From Burhinus oedicnemus (taxonomy: Eukaryota; Chordata; Aves; Charadriiformes; Burhinidae): a stretch of 64,000 bases of DNA. A model generated the notes under the pieces. That model saw only the letters and a program-made list of their open reading frames with translations, did not search any database and had not been told where the DNA came from. Position numbers and translations under genes: made by a program. Positions 12,590 to 24,220 of the stretch are shown here, piece after piece (position 1 is the first letter of the stretch; each line of letters begins with the position of its first letter). The DNA lies in contig VFFE01007631.1 in NCBI GenBank assembly GCA_008921705.1, forward strand, positions 1,366,106 through 1,430,105, given 5' to 3'.

Positions 12590-13415
12590 TGGAGCACTGA
12601 ACTAAGTTTGAAGCAACTGTAGGAAAGGTTAAGGGAAAAACAGACATAGCAAGCACTAACAGATTACTAGAATCAGCTGGTATTAGCAATGTTAAGGAAC
12701 TGCCGGATGAATTAGCTCAGTTACTAACAGTACTGGGAAGGCTTAAATTTCTTTGGTACCTGAAAACTGAAGAATGACAAATATGACAACAAGTCTTTAT
12801 AGCAGCATAGAGGGCCTCTAAGCTTGATCATTTTCCCAGGCTAATTAGTGGAAACTATAAATGATGTGTATAAACATGGAAAACCATGACTGACTTGGGA
12901 GGAGTCATCATGACTTCTTTAAAGGGAAGTTCTCCTTTATAAGCCTCTTGGCCTCCTCTGAAGGGGCTAGCGAACATGCATAAGAATGAACTTTCTAATA
13001 TAGCATACTTCAACTTTTAAGAGGCTTTTGACAAAGGCTTTTAAAGAAACCAGCCTGGCATTGCACAAGGTAGATTATCATGGATAAATAATCAGCTAAA
13101 GATAGGAATGGAGTCCAGCAGAAAATGGTCAGTGGAGTTGTGCATGGCTGTCTGCTGCGACCTGTGGCAGTCAACATATTCATAGAAGACACAGAACAGA
13201 GGATGAGCAGTGCTGATGATACAAAGGCTTGTCATGACAAGGGTGAACTGAAGTACTGCTGAAGGATTTTGCAAGACTAAAAGACTGGGTAATAAAATTA
13301 CATATTAAATTCAATGTAAAATGTGAAGAGATATACTGGGGAAAGACAATCTAGATTCATGTGGACTCTGAGCTGACCATTAGCATTCAGGAGTGAGATC
13401 TGGGGTTGTGATACC
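12590..13415 (+). mobile_element. Old CR1-type LINE fragment, reverse-transcriptase region
   Basis: Blocks diagnostic of the CR1 ORF2 appear in sense order: 'GGAAAACCATGACTGAC' (12879 on), a 'CTTCAACTTTTAAGAGGCTTTTGACAA'-like segment (from about 13009, the phenylalanine-alanine-phenylalanine-aspartate motif region), 'GCTGATGATACAAAG' (13210-13225, the A-D-D-T-K part of the catalytic motif), 'AAGACTGGGTAATAAAATTA' and 'AAATTCAATGTAAAATGTGA' (13278-13325), and 'GACTCTGAGCTGACCATTAG' (13364-13383). Frameshifts and stops are frequent and no open frame survives, so it is a long-dead copy. It is sense-oriented on the plus strand, opposite to the younger CR1 at 5 kb. The 5' edge is uncertain by a hundred bases or more. 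Confidence 0.75.
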
Positions 13416-15689
13416 TATAGAAATGTAGGTTTTTGCATGCTGTGTAAATATCTGTTAGGCAGTTAATTCTTTTTGTAGCTTTCTGTGAACGTATCAGATG
13501 GCATTGCCAATTTGAAAAATAAATCATCACATCTTTCCATCCACAGTGGATAATTACCAGCATGTAACTTGGATTCCGTTTAGAACATGACTGATTACAA
13601 CTAAAATTGTATAGCATGACTCATCAGTTGATAATTAGATCTCCCCTCATACCGCACTTAAGTCGTGTCACCATAATCTGTAATGATAAAATAAAGAATC
13701 ACTGATTTCATGCTTTTGGCAAGCAGAAGCTACAGTTTTGTAATATAGTCACAATAAGGAAATTGATAGGTTTCTTTTGTATTGGCTTGCATCTTTTTAT
13801 ACCTTTCATTCAAGAATTCTTGCTGTCCTTTAATTGATTATTTTTTTCCCCTAATTTCCCCTTCAGCTTCCTGTCTTATACTCACATTTCCCACCAGCAA
13901 AAAAAGGCAAATGAGAATCAAAAAGGGAGCTATGGCTTCAGTATGGAAAGACTTTTTTTAAAGACTTATGGTGACAGTATACCAGCAAAATATCCACTGT
14001 CAGAAACCACATTGTACCACAAGTATTGCACTAAAATTAGCTACTGCTGTAGGTGCTGTGTTGAAATAAGGCTGATAAATGTTGAGGGATGTTGTGCTAT
14101 CTCAACAGGGTCTGGATCTAGAGCTTGATTAACCAAAAGTACAGATTAATTTAAATCTTGGATTTTGGCTGCAAGCATTCATAGTCAGTTTGTATGGTTC
14201 TGTATTTGTTTCTGAGAAGTAGGATCGGAACTGTGACCATAATACTCTAAGCATTTTAATGCATATTTAACTTGGTAGGTGCTTCTTATCTCATTAGCAC
14301 AATAAAGCATGTCAAGTGATTAAAAGATGAACGTTGATTTGTGTGCAAATTTTGCACGTCATCCAATCTGTATTAGAAGCAGTGAAATAGCCAAATGATA
14401 TTAGTGTGTTGAAATATACTTAGGCAACAGAAGCAATGAGAATTAAACAGATGAATACTTAACAACATCATCAACTTTATAGCATCTGCATGATGTAGTC
14501 AATATGCAAATATTTCGTACTCCTGTAAGCATGAAGAAAGATGACCAAGGAGATCCCTTTCGATCCTACTTTCCTATGCTTACTGAGAAACAAATTTCAT
14601 CTGTCCGCATCAGTCTTAATCCTGATCCACATATTGAGTCCAGTGGGTCTGCTTGTAGTAGCAACTGTAAGCACATGCATGACTGCCTGGAAGAAAGAAG
14701 CCGCTGTGTTTGACCATACAGTTCTCTGATCCAGTTGCAGATTGGAAGGAATATTAAGGATCCTTTTACATCTGACTGATAGCTGAAATGCAGAGTCAGG
14801 GGGTTTGAAGGATGAAAAGCTTATTTTCATAACTAACCTTCAACTGTAATCCCAATGCAAACTTAAAAGATGTATCTGCACATTAATAATGCTTTAATCA
14901 TTCCCAAATGCAAATCAAGATGCGTAATTTTTCCATAAATCAACACTGTTACACACTTTATAAAACTACATGTTCAATGCCATTCTCTGGAAAAACTAAT
15001 TAAAATTGTCAGTTGATAAAGTTAACGAATGGTAGTATTTCCCATGTAACACTTAATATAAAATATTTAGAAACTAAAACTAGTACAACAAATATATTGA
15101 GAAAATCCACAGGTCAGAGTTAAGGTTATTCTGTAATGATGAAAAATACATTCCTTTTATGTAAATGTGAATAATATATGAATAATGTATGTTTGTTATG
15201 TAGGCAATGTAAAATTTATTATGTCCTTTAATATTCACTGCTTGGGTTTTAAGTGCTTTGCTTTGTAAATGATGCAATAGGTAAGTACATCTGTGTGATT
15301 TAACAGCCTAAGTGTTTTGTGTTAGAACAGAGCTGTTGTCATCTGCAAAGTTTAGAACTCTTTTAAGGACCCTCGAATTTTTGATGTGGTGGAAATTTAA
15401 ATCTGGTGACTTGTTTGGGATGCTTTGAAACTTTTATGAAAACCTCCCTAAAGAGCCTGACAATTAAAATAATTGAAACATAACCTGTATTCCACTAGTT
15501 TTGATGAATCCCTTTGTATTTCTAACACCTACACGGAGCTGTGAGGATCTGTTTGTGTATTTTCTGAGGTTCCTCCTACTGGCTTAGTGCTTTAGGGCTG
15601 CTGCAAGCAGCTTCCTCTGTTCTGGCAGCTAGTCAAGGGCAAAACAAATTCTTCCTCCCTGCACTGGTAGTGTGTGTCGTCTTGGGTAT
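13416..15689. other. Unique AT-rich non-coding DNA
   Basis: No gene or repeat recognised. The region is AT-rich with short unrelated open frames. Confidence 0.6.
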
Positions 15690-15921
15690 CATTTTAAGAG
15701 GTGTACTGTACAAAATTAGAACTTTCTGAAGGCGGCAGCAGTTTAAAGGTTTGCTGGCTTAAGGCGTAACAGGTTAGTGGTGGAGAGCAGGCCAAACCAG
15801 AGTCTAATGTGAAAACCGAACGACGTGAAAAGCATATTCTCTGCCAATGCTTGCTTTCTAGTAACGAAGGGCTCTAGGCCTAGTCCTTTATTTGTAAAAG
15901 CCTTCAGACAGGAATGAACGA

Positions 15922-16127
15922 ATGAAAGTCTGTAGCTACTTAAACGGGAAAGTCACGGGGTTCCCTGTGAACTCCAGAGACCTGGTACTGCAAGCCCTGG
16001 CAGCAGCGTGGAGTGGCTCAGCTCCTGCAACAATTCCTTTTTCCTTCCTTTTTTGCAATGAGAAAGGGATCGCTTCCTTGAAAGTGAACATACCCTTTTA
16101 CACATATGCCTTTGGGAAACAGCCGAG
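15922..16127 (+). CDS. Candidate exon ending in a GTGAGT donor (unrecognised protein)
   Basis: An open frame from an ATG at 15922 runs without a stop to 16127, where a consensus donor follows (CCGAG|GTGAGTAA). The last residues read KVNIPFYTYAFGKQPR, with the final arginine codon split after two bases. The next block, 16292-16354, begins after a good acceptor only 164 bases on and completes that codon, so the pair splice in phase. The surrounding 15.69-16.13 kb is richer in CpG than its neighbours, which could suit a first exon. The ATG context is poor and another ATG just upstream opens a very short frame. I do not recognise the protein, and a non-coding transcript or chance are real alternatives. 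Confidence 0.25.
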
Positions 16128-16291
16128 GTGAGTAATGGTTGTGAAGCAATGAAGCCCCTTTAGAGTGCTTTAAATCTGGTTTCTGATAGACCAACAGGGG
16201 AATGCACAGAGCCCAGTTCACCTGACATGGGAAATTGATGCCAACATGGACTTTTCCATGAGGAGAGGTCTTTGTTCTTGTTGTGTTGCAG

Positions 16292-16354
16292 ATCCAGCTT
16301 TCACCTGCAGATCCTGGAGGGCTTTACAAAAGAAGGAGGCATCACAATCCCCAG
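16292..16354 (+). CDS. Candidate internal exon, 63 bp, phase 2 to 2
   Basis: The acceptor is strong: a pyrimidine-rich run ending TTGTTCTTGTTGTGTTGCAG, then 63 bases, then CCAG|GTATGG. One frame is open across the block and reads SSFHLQILEGFTKEGGITIP. It is in phase with the block ending at 16127 and leaves the same phase for a downstream exon. The peptide has balanced hydrophobic and charged residues, but no motif that I can name. A 63-bp open frame by itself is weak evidence. Confidence 0.25.
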
Positions 16355-19300
16355 GTATGGATGCACGTGCAGCTTTAGGACAGTGAGATGGATTCTGTGG
16401 GGCCAGCATTACAGACAGGAATAAAGACCAGTGTCTGCCAACATTTGGATGTGGTTCTAAAAGTTGCCTGTGGGACACCTTGTTTCCTTTTTGAGTTTTG
16501 GTTCTCCTGTAAACCTAGAGTTTTGGATGCTGAACAACTGGGCTATTTGTAATGCATTAGAAATAAATGGATGCAGTTTATAGAAACCCCACAGAATATG
16601 CGGAATGTTTTACAAGTTCTTAATCAGTCAGTGGGTTGCTGTTTAAAGTCACTCACCAGGGTGCCATATGGGCTGCTTGACAGGAAGAAATCTGGGGGTT
16701 CCTTGCAGTTACAAAGTCAGTGTAAGATACATGCTTACAGCTCTCTGTCTTGCTGAAAACAGTCCTTGTTAGCCAGCTTTTGTCAGGCTGAACACAACTG
16801 CATTTTTCGCTTCTAGTCTTGTATTCATGCTGCCAGATGGTACTAAAAAGGAAAAAGAGGAAATGAATCACTCTAATAATTTCCACTGCTGGCCCTGCCA
16901 CTGCATGTCTGCTTCATCTGGACGAACATTCCCATGGGGCAGCTGGTGATCTCCAAACTATTTCAGACTGATATCCCCTTCATCCCAGCTTCACCAGTCC
17001 TGGATTCCACGAAACTACTTTATCCGGAGGTTCACATAGTTCTGCTGCAAATAAAATCAATGGCTTAAAATTTTCTCCTGCATTTTCCTCCCATGCAAGC
17101 CCTGATGAGACATCAGACTTATTTAAGCACCTGCCCCGGTAGCGTCATGCTAAACTTCCTCTGGCTTTAAGTGCTGTGAATTCTAAGGTGACAAGTCATT
17201 TTTCATACTCGGGCGTAGATGGCGGGACTCCAGCATGTGAACACTATCACTGAGATACTGAACAGGGCCTCTGTTGTTAGAAAGGTTAGCTGTTGCTGTG
17301 TAATAGGAACCATGCTTGATGGCTTTCTTATATTATTTAGGTTTCCAATTACAGTGATGATAGAACTTGCATGTATAAATTAAAGCCAAACAGCTGTCCC
17401 TTTGCAGCATGTCTTAGTTTTCTTGGTGTTATTTTGTTCTTCTTTAAGTGCAGAAATACCAATGTTGATACTAGGTACAAAATTAAAACAACAACAAGAT
17501 CCTCTTAATTCCCTAAGCACTGAAGCAATAAAAGTTGCATATCAAAGGGAATTGAATGGACTAGGCTGTACGCATTAACCTACAGAAAGCACATCTCATA
17601 GCCACTTGTAATAACAGCTGGAAAGCTAGAAGTAGAATTCAAAATCAGTATGCGAGACTAATCTTGCTGCCCCAAAACAAAGTGGAAGTGTCTCAGGTAC
17701 TTGAGCTGAAATCAGCGTCAGAGCAAAATGCAAAACTACCTGAAAAATCCAATCCATCCTAGTCCATCATTGTTGTATCATCCTTGGATGATAAAGATAC
17801 AAATCCCGTACTTCTTATGAAGTATTTATTGACTCTTAAATCCTTGACATCACAGGCTCTCAGCCTAAAATGTAGTAATACGGTTTTTGTTTTCTCCCCT
17901 TCCTTAACAGAATGCAGCCAGTTGGGAAAGGAGCATTTCTCAGTTTACTGTTGCTTGCTGTTCGCATTTTACTGGGATCTGGAAATCTTAGTGAAGACTG
18001 ACTGCAGCCAGCAAGCCATATGTGGTGGCAAGTCTTGCACAGTTGTGTGATTCCTGTTCTAATTAACTTGTGTGTTCTTGTGTGATTTGCACTTTAATGA
18101 GGTTCTATGTTCTGAGTAGAAGAAAGAGAAACAGATGACATCTCCATTTCACAGGCAGGGACTTCACACATGTCAAAGGACTGCATCTGAAACTAGACCT
18201 CTTAAGTCTGGTTGCTTCAAGATGATCCTCCCTACCTGAGTTTTTAGTCTCCTGTTAAAACCGGCAATTTCTCTGATGTCTTAGATGCCTGCAGCTCCCT
18301 GGCTAACAAGGTCAGGCTCGTTTGGAAGCACACAGTAGAGGAGGTGTTCGAACCACTGCGTGTGTGGGTCTGCCTTCCTATTCCAGCTGAGGGAATTCTA
18401 AAGCCATTGATATGAACATTTCATATTGGATATGTCTCGAGGAAGAGGATGATCTGCAATATTCAGCAACCTTCTTGACATTTTCTGACACTTGCTATTA
18501 AAGCATATTAGGCTCAATATGCATATGCTTCATTTTCGAAACCCCTTCTCACATGTTCACTCCATAACAGTTTCCAGCATATTGTACTCTTGTGCATTGT
18601 TAATAGCTGTAAATCTTTTAACAGCAGAACTGTCTGCTTCAGTGGTAGCCAGGGCATTTGATCAAAGTTTTCTACTGGTGCCTGCTAAAGCCACAGACCT
18701 CCGTTATTAGGCGAGGCACTAGCTTCCATTCTTTTGCTTTTTATGGCTGTATACGATGTGCTGCCTTAACCACTGCTCCAGACCAGATAGGTTGTTTTGA
18801 GGCATTTGAAGTGGAGCTCAGCAACTTTGCCAGTTCTGCTGGGGTAGTTGCCTGAGTAGTAGATAAGATGAGACTGAGAGCTCTGTGCTGTTGCCGTTAT
18901 CTCCTCTTGTATCCCTGCTGTGTACTGGCAGTTGTCCGGTTGCATTTGCAGACCTACTGTGAGGCTGAATGCAGCTTCTCTAAGATCTTCTTAGACCACA
19001 GTGTCTGATAGAGCCCCAGGTCATTGAGCTAAAACATGCTAAGGAGCAGGAAAGAGCCAGCTATGTTTTCCAGCTCTGTTTACAAATGTTCCCTGCTATT
19101 TAGGAAGCTGTTGCCCACCCCCACCCCCCCATTCCCCTAATATGTTCATTTGCTTTAAAAACAGCAACTTGACTTAGTTGCAGTCAGCCGTGGTGCGCTA
19201 ATGTGTGGAAGGGACAAATAATGCCTAATGTGTTCTTTACTGCGTGCATTCTTCTTCGAAAAGGTGAATGCAAGATAGTTTGAATATCATATGAGATCAA

Positions 19301-19692
19301 GCACCAAACTCAGAAAAATAGAGGGGTTTTTCCTCCCTGAAATTCAAAAGGGAGACAGTTCAGAAAGCAAGTTTCATGTAAGTGTGGGAGAAGGAGAGAA
19401 TGGGAAGCGGGCTGGAATTTAATTTAACCGTAGAGTGAAGCACTTGAAGTGATCATCCTCTTGTTTCTTTCCCCAGACCTGATGGGTTTCTCTCTTTGCA
19501 ATGACAGTTTTAAAGCTGCTGCTGCTGCTGCAAAAGCTGAAACAGGCAGCAGAGAGCAGTACCGAGCTGCTTGTCTCTCACGGAAATGGTTGCCATAAGG
19601 ACAACTGGTCTACAGAAGAAGTAGAGGTCCAAAATGAAATGCTAATAGTCCTCTCTTTGGTTTAGAAACTGTTGTGATGGTCTTCCCTTCTG
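16355..19692. other. Unique non-coding DNA with a possible MIR-like scrap
   Basis: At about 18130-18215 'ATCTCCATTTCACAGGCAGG' followed by 'ACACATGTCAAAGGACTGCA' and 'AGACCTCTTAAGTCTGG' resembles the reversed MIR 3' half. A short (GCT)5 lies at 19515-19530 and a C-rich run at 19113-19130. An acceptor-like TTTCTCCCCTTCCTTAACAG at 17891-17910 is followed at once by an ATG opening a 29-codon hydrophobic frame, with no strong donor. I see no definite gene. Confidence 0.45.
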
Positions 19693-19695
19693 TTA

Positions 19696-19816
19696 ACTGT
19701 GCATGCGCATGAGATGGAGGCAATGGGACAGCTTGTCATCAGCCACCTCATCCTCCTGGGCTTCTTCCTGTTGGGATGAAACCAGACTTTGCTTTTCGTC
19801 AGTTCCTTGGTAAAAG
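19696..19816 (-). CDS. Candidate terminal exon with acidic C-terminus
   Basis: On the minus strand a pyrimidine-rich acceptor (CCTTCTTTCTGCTCTGCTCTGAAAG) precedes 121 bases that stay open for 40 codons and end at a TAA (19695 down to 19693). The peptide starts FYQGTDEKQSLVSS, passes through an acidic stretch QQEEAQEDEVADD, and ends HLMRMHS. Acidic tails of this kind occur in many proteins and do not identify one. No poly(A) signal is obvious shortly after the stop, and no partner exon was found upstream. Chance is quite possible. Confidence 0.2.
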
Positions 19817-20754
19817 CTTTCAGAGCAGAGCAGAAAGAAGGTGAATAATAAATATCTAAAAGGGAAAGGAATAGAGAGAGCGAGACAGAGGAAAAAAAGC
19901 AAGGTGTATTTTAATTCAAAGGTTAAATTGCCACTTACAAAGCCATATTTTTTCATCAGTTTTAATGGAAAGTAATCAGCAAACGTCATTAAACTGATGA
20001 GGCTGCCTTCTTTAAGATCAAGGCATTTTTTAAGTGGAAGTGCTGAACAGTGTAATTTTTTTTTTTTAACAAGAGTTTTGTTTTTCATTAATGAAATAAA
20101 AATCTCCAGGGGAGGAGGCCGTATAGAATGAATTATATATTCCAGATTTCATAGAAAAGATTTAGTGCTAACACATGCTTTGTGCTTCAGATGGAATAAT
20201 GAATCTGGTGTGATTTACTTCAAATGGAGTTTGGGACCACTTCTGCTTTCCGGTGGTGGGAGGAGGGCTGTTCATTAGAAGCACTAGCAATTTTGTTTGT
20301 ATTTATTTCTTGCCTCCCCTCAGAATTTTGTCTCTGTGCATTCCCCCTGTGCAATATAGCACCACAGACAGTGAAAGAGGAAAATAAGATGCTCGTATTT
20401 TACTTGTCTAGATTGCATTTGCTCCACAGATTAACTGTTTCCAATGAGAAATTATTTTGCATAACTCCCTTAACACACACTCCCAAACTCACTGGCTATC
20501 TTCCAGTGCCAAAATACCTCTGAGGTTCAAATATGTAGTGAGCCTGGGTTTATACTGATTGTATCTGCAGGTTGTACACTCTGTTAGTGAAAATCTTTCA
20601 GACACCCAATATGATGTTAATGTTTTTCCTGTAGTGAAAGAGAATAGAAACTGGTGAACTCCAACCTCATCTCTCTCTAACCTCTATAAGATAGTCAGGG
20701 ACTTTTTTTTTTTTCCCCAGCACAAAGAATTCAAGAAACCAGGTGTTAACTTAC

Positions 20755-20809
20755 CAGTCAACTGTTTCTGTATCAGTTTATCTGGATGTTATGTTCTTTA
20801 CACTCTTAT
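20755..20809 (-). ncRNA. Candidate non-coding exon, 55 bp
   Basis: Read on the minus strand, an acceptor with a good pyrimidine tract (CACCTTTATCCCTCTAATACACAG) is followed by 55 bases and then the donor CTG|GTAAGTTAAC. All three frames carry stops, so if it is an exon it belongs to an untranslated region or a long non-coding RNA. Splice-like pairs of this quality also arise by chance in sequence of this length. Confidence 0.2.
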
Positions 20810-23800
20810 CTGTGTATTAGAGGGATAAAGGTGATAGATTTGTAAGAGGTTTGATGTGATTTTATGTATCTTTAAAAGATTTCCAGGAGCTATGTTTGTA
20901 GATCCTATTGAATGCAAACATATATAGAATGTGTCTTCCATGTTCTATTATAAATTTTTATAAGCTACCCTTTTACAAGTTATCAGTTTAATAGCTAAAG
21001 TTACACACATTGAGACTCTTTAAGCCTCGGCAAGGGTGAAAGGCTAGCTACAGTAATCACCTCAGCTAAGGCCTTTGGACGTGTTTGGCATGTCAGTACC
21101 TCTGCTTTTATTATGTACTAAAAGAATGGTGCAGCCTCCCTCATTGTGGAAGTGGAAGGTGAAGTGAAAGTTCTCCTAAGTCTGCAAGCAGCCCAGAAAA
21201 CTGATTCACAGAGGCTTGATGTCTCCTATTCAGCTCCATAAATAGTATCTGAATCTCTTAGGTCTGCTCCACTGCTATTCCATTAACACCACTCCAGAAG
21301 CAGACCCTGTCTGCAGCAGATGAGAAAGCCACTTTGTTTTTGTACGCTACATGGCATTTCGCTCTTGGCCAGTCTGGCCTGGCTGTTTGATGACATCCTT
21401 GCTATGCAGCCCTCAGGGGCTTAATTAGGTAATATGCCTTCACCTTGCTTTGTACTCATGTGCTCTTTTGATACTCTGTGCTGCCAATCACGCAGCTAAA
21501 TCTGACAAACCTAATCTCTGGCATGCAACAAAATAAGAGAACTTGTTTTATCCAGCTAACACTCAGTTCCTTCAGAACAAGCTGTGTGAATTTAGCCCTG
21601 GTTTGTATTTAAACTAATATCTTGTCCTGCTTTATTCAGTTTCAGAAAGATCAACGTGCATTTCCTCAGGATCCGCAGATCAGAGCAACAGCCACCTGCG
21701 CATTAATTGAACAACTGACGTTTATGAACATTACATAAACTATGTGTATATGTAGGGAAATGAGCTACAAAAGAAGCAAGATGCTTGTAATGCTGCATTT
21801 AAGTTTGCAAAAATCAATAAGGCTTTACCTAGACACAGTATGTATCATCTCTCCTGTGCTTCTGTAGCAATAAGTTTTGACATTTTGAAAACTACTGGCC
21901 TAAAAAGCAAAAATAGATGAGCTTTTGTTTTTTCATTTTTTTTTTTTTAAATAATCCTGGGGATTTTTCTGTAGGTCAAATGTAATGTGCTCTGAGCATC
22001 ACCACTTGATTTCCAAAACAGTTTCATGTAACACTGGTGTGAAATGCAGAAGAACTTTCTTGAGCAAAATTAAACAGTAATAAAAGCCAAGCCTCTGAGG
22101 AAGATTAACCTCTGCTCCAAGAAAAGACTAGGAACCTCAGACCATGCCAATTATAGGTATAGGGGTGTATGAAGAAGCAAGTGATGTATTCTGAATAAGA
22201 TCAAGCTGAGAAGCAATATGTGGGTATGGAAAGAATTGTTTGGAAAGTATAAGAGAACTTTATTGAACTGATACTGGAACACTTAGGGTTGATTTTGCTG
22301 CTGACTGTGCTTAATAAACATTTTTTCTTAGCAATGGTTTGTCTCTCTTTATGACTGGGTTTCTCTGAGCATCCGGCAGCTTGCCTAAGAGTGGAGTAGT
22401 GTCTCTGCTGCACCATAAAAGGTATAGTTGTCTGCTCAGAGGCAACGTATTCTCTGACTTTTCCACTGGTTATTTGTTTGGCTTTGGCTACTTGTGTATT
22501 CTGGTATAAGATAGAAGCAACAAAAGACAAAATTATGAACGTTCTTTCAGCTGTCATTTTGCTTGTAATGCTGCTAGGGGCTGTATTTTATAAGGTCAGC
22601 AGTCTGACCACCTCAGGATCCTGTCTCCATCTCAGTAGGACAGATACTACCTCCCTAGTAAACTCTGTCCGGCACTCTGTCTCTTGATGTCTTTGTCCAC
22701 TGCAAGTACATTTTTGATGAAAAAACAAGTGTCATACTTGAATGCCCATTGCAAACTATCAGCAACAATTTTCAAGTTATTTGAACAGTAGTCCTATTAA
22801 CAAGATTAATAAGAGGGACAGCAAAATCCTGCCTCAACTCCACCCCCCTCTCCTGTTTTTTTGAGATAGTAGTCCAAGGGAATCTCAGACCTAGAAATAC
22901 CCAACCTACAGTCTCTCTTCTGCTTGGTAGCTTATCACAGCATCTTGTGTTGATGATGGGAACTGACCAAGCAATGTTTCCATCATCAAAAATCAGGTAA
23001 AGACATTTTGAGAATGTAGTGCACATGGTCCAAGAAGCAGTCACTAGCATTGTTGATGTTCTTCCTTCTTCATGCAAAATAAAGGAGTTTTGCACTAGCT
23101 GGTGTAAGTTAGCTTGAAGCACCATATCTCTGTGAGTCGAGTAGCGAAGGGATAATTCTTAAATCTTGGTAGCTTTGTATCTTTGAGGTTTCATCAAAGT
23201 GACAGCCTGGACGATGGGTAAGATGGATATTGGAGAGGAAAAAATGGGGCGGAATGGATGGATAAATCATGATTTGGAAATTTGGCCATCTGCTGCTCAC
23301 CTTCTTATGTAAGACTGCAAGTAACTGGAGTTCAGATAGATGCCCGGAGAATGGAAAGTGAAGGTATGGAGACTGAATGGCATGTCTTGATAAAGACTGG
23401 CTTTCTTCAAGGATTTCAGAGCTATTTCTTCACAGTTTTTTCTCAGTCATTCAGTTGCTCTTGGTGCTACCCTGTGCCTGTGTGTGTATACACATACACA
23501 CATGTATATAAATAAAATAGGATTTTATAAACAGTCTGTGCATGTATGGACTGAGAAGTGCCCATCCAAACCAAATCTCACAGTTCTATTCATGGTCTTT
23601 GTGCCCCTACCCCCTAACAAAGGCTCAATTGCTTACTTGTTTCCAGACTGAATGCATAGCTATAAAACATATTGAATCTAAATCATATTTCCCAGTAACA
23701 GCAGTATATCATTTCAATGTAATAGTTCTATTGCAGGCATAATAATACATTGTGCAAGTCCTACTGTCTCCAAAGTCTAAAGCATTTACCTGCAAACAGA

Positions 23801-24177
23801 ATGACAATTCTGTAGCAAATCCTTCATAATTATTTGTGGAGAGATTTCAGCAGTTGTCAAATGCGTGTCTTAAACTGTTCTGTGTATGGCTTCCCTCAAG
23901 TGACTCATTTCCCTAATCATGATTTTCTATACAAAGGCCTTTTCCACGTTTTGGCAATAGCACATCATGGTATGTTGTGTCTGGTTGTGTGTCTTGGTCA
24001 TCCAGGATTTACATTACATAGGTATTGTGTTGTAGGTAGCAAATGCAGGATACAATTGATTTGTAGGGGGAAAGAATAGTAATTTGACTAAAACCTTCTC
24101 TTTCTTTTTGAATTAAAAAATTTTAATTATTCTTTGTGTCTTTAAAATGGCTGGAGTTTTTTGGGTTTTTTTTTCAG

Positions 24178-24220
24178 CCTGGAGTGGCCGGAACCATTAA
24201 CAGTGCTGTTGACCTGCTGT
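24178..24220 (+). other. Candidate micro-exon, 43 bp
   Basis: This is the best-looking splice pair in the window. A TTTTTTTTTCAG acceptor at 24166-24177 is followed by 43 bases and the donor TGT|GTGAGTAGG. Two frames are open: one gives PGVAGTINSAVDLL, entering at phase 0 and leaving at phase 1; the other gives LEWPEPLTVLLTCC, entering at phase 2 and leaving at phase 0. Neither frame continues directly into the 31246 block without a further exon. It may be coding, non-coding or accidental. Confidence 0.3.
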
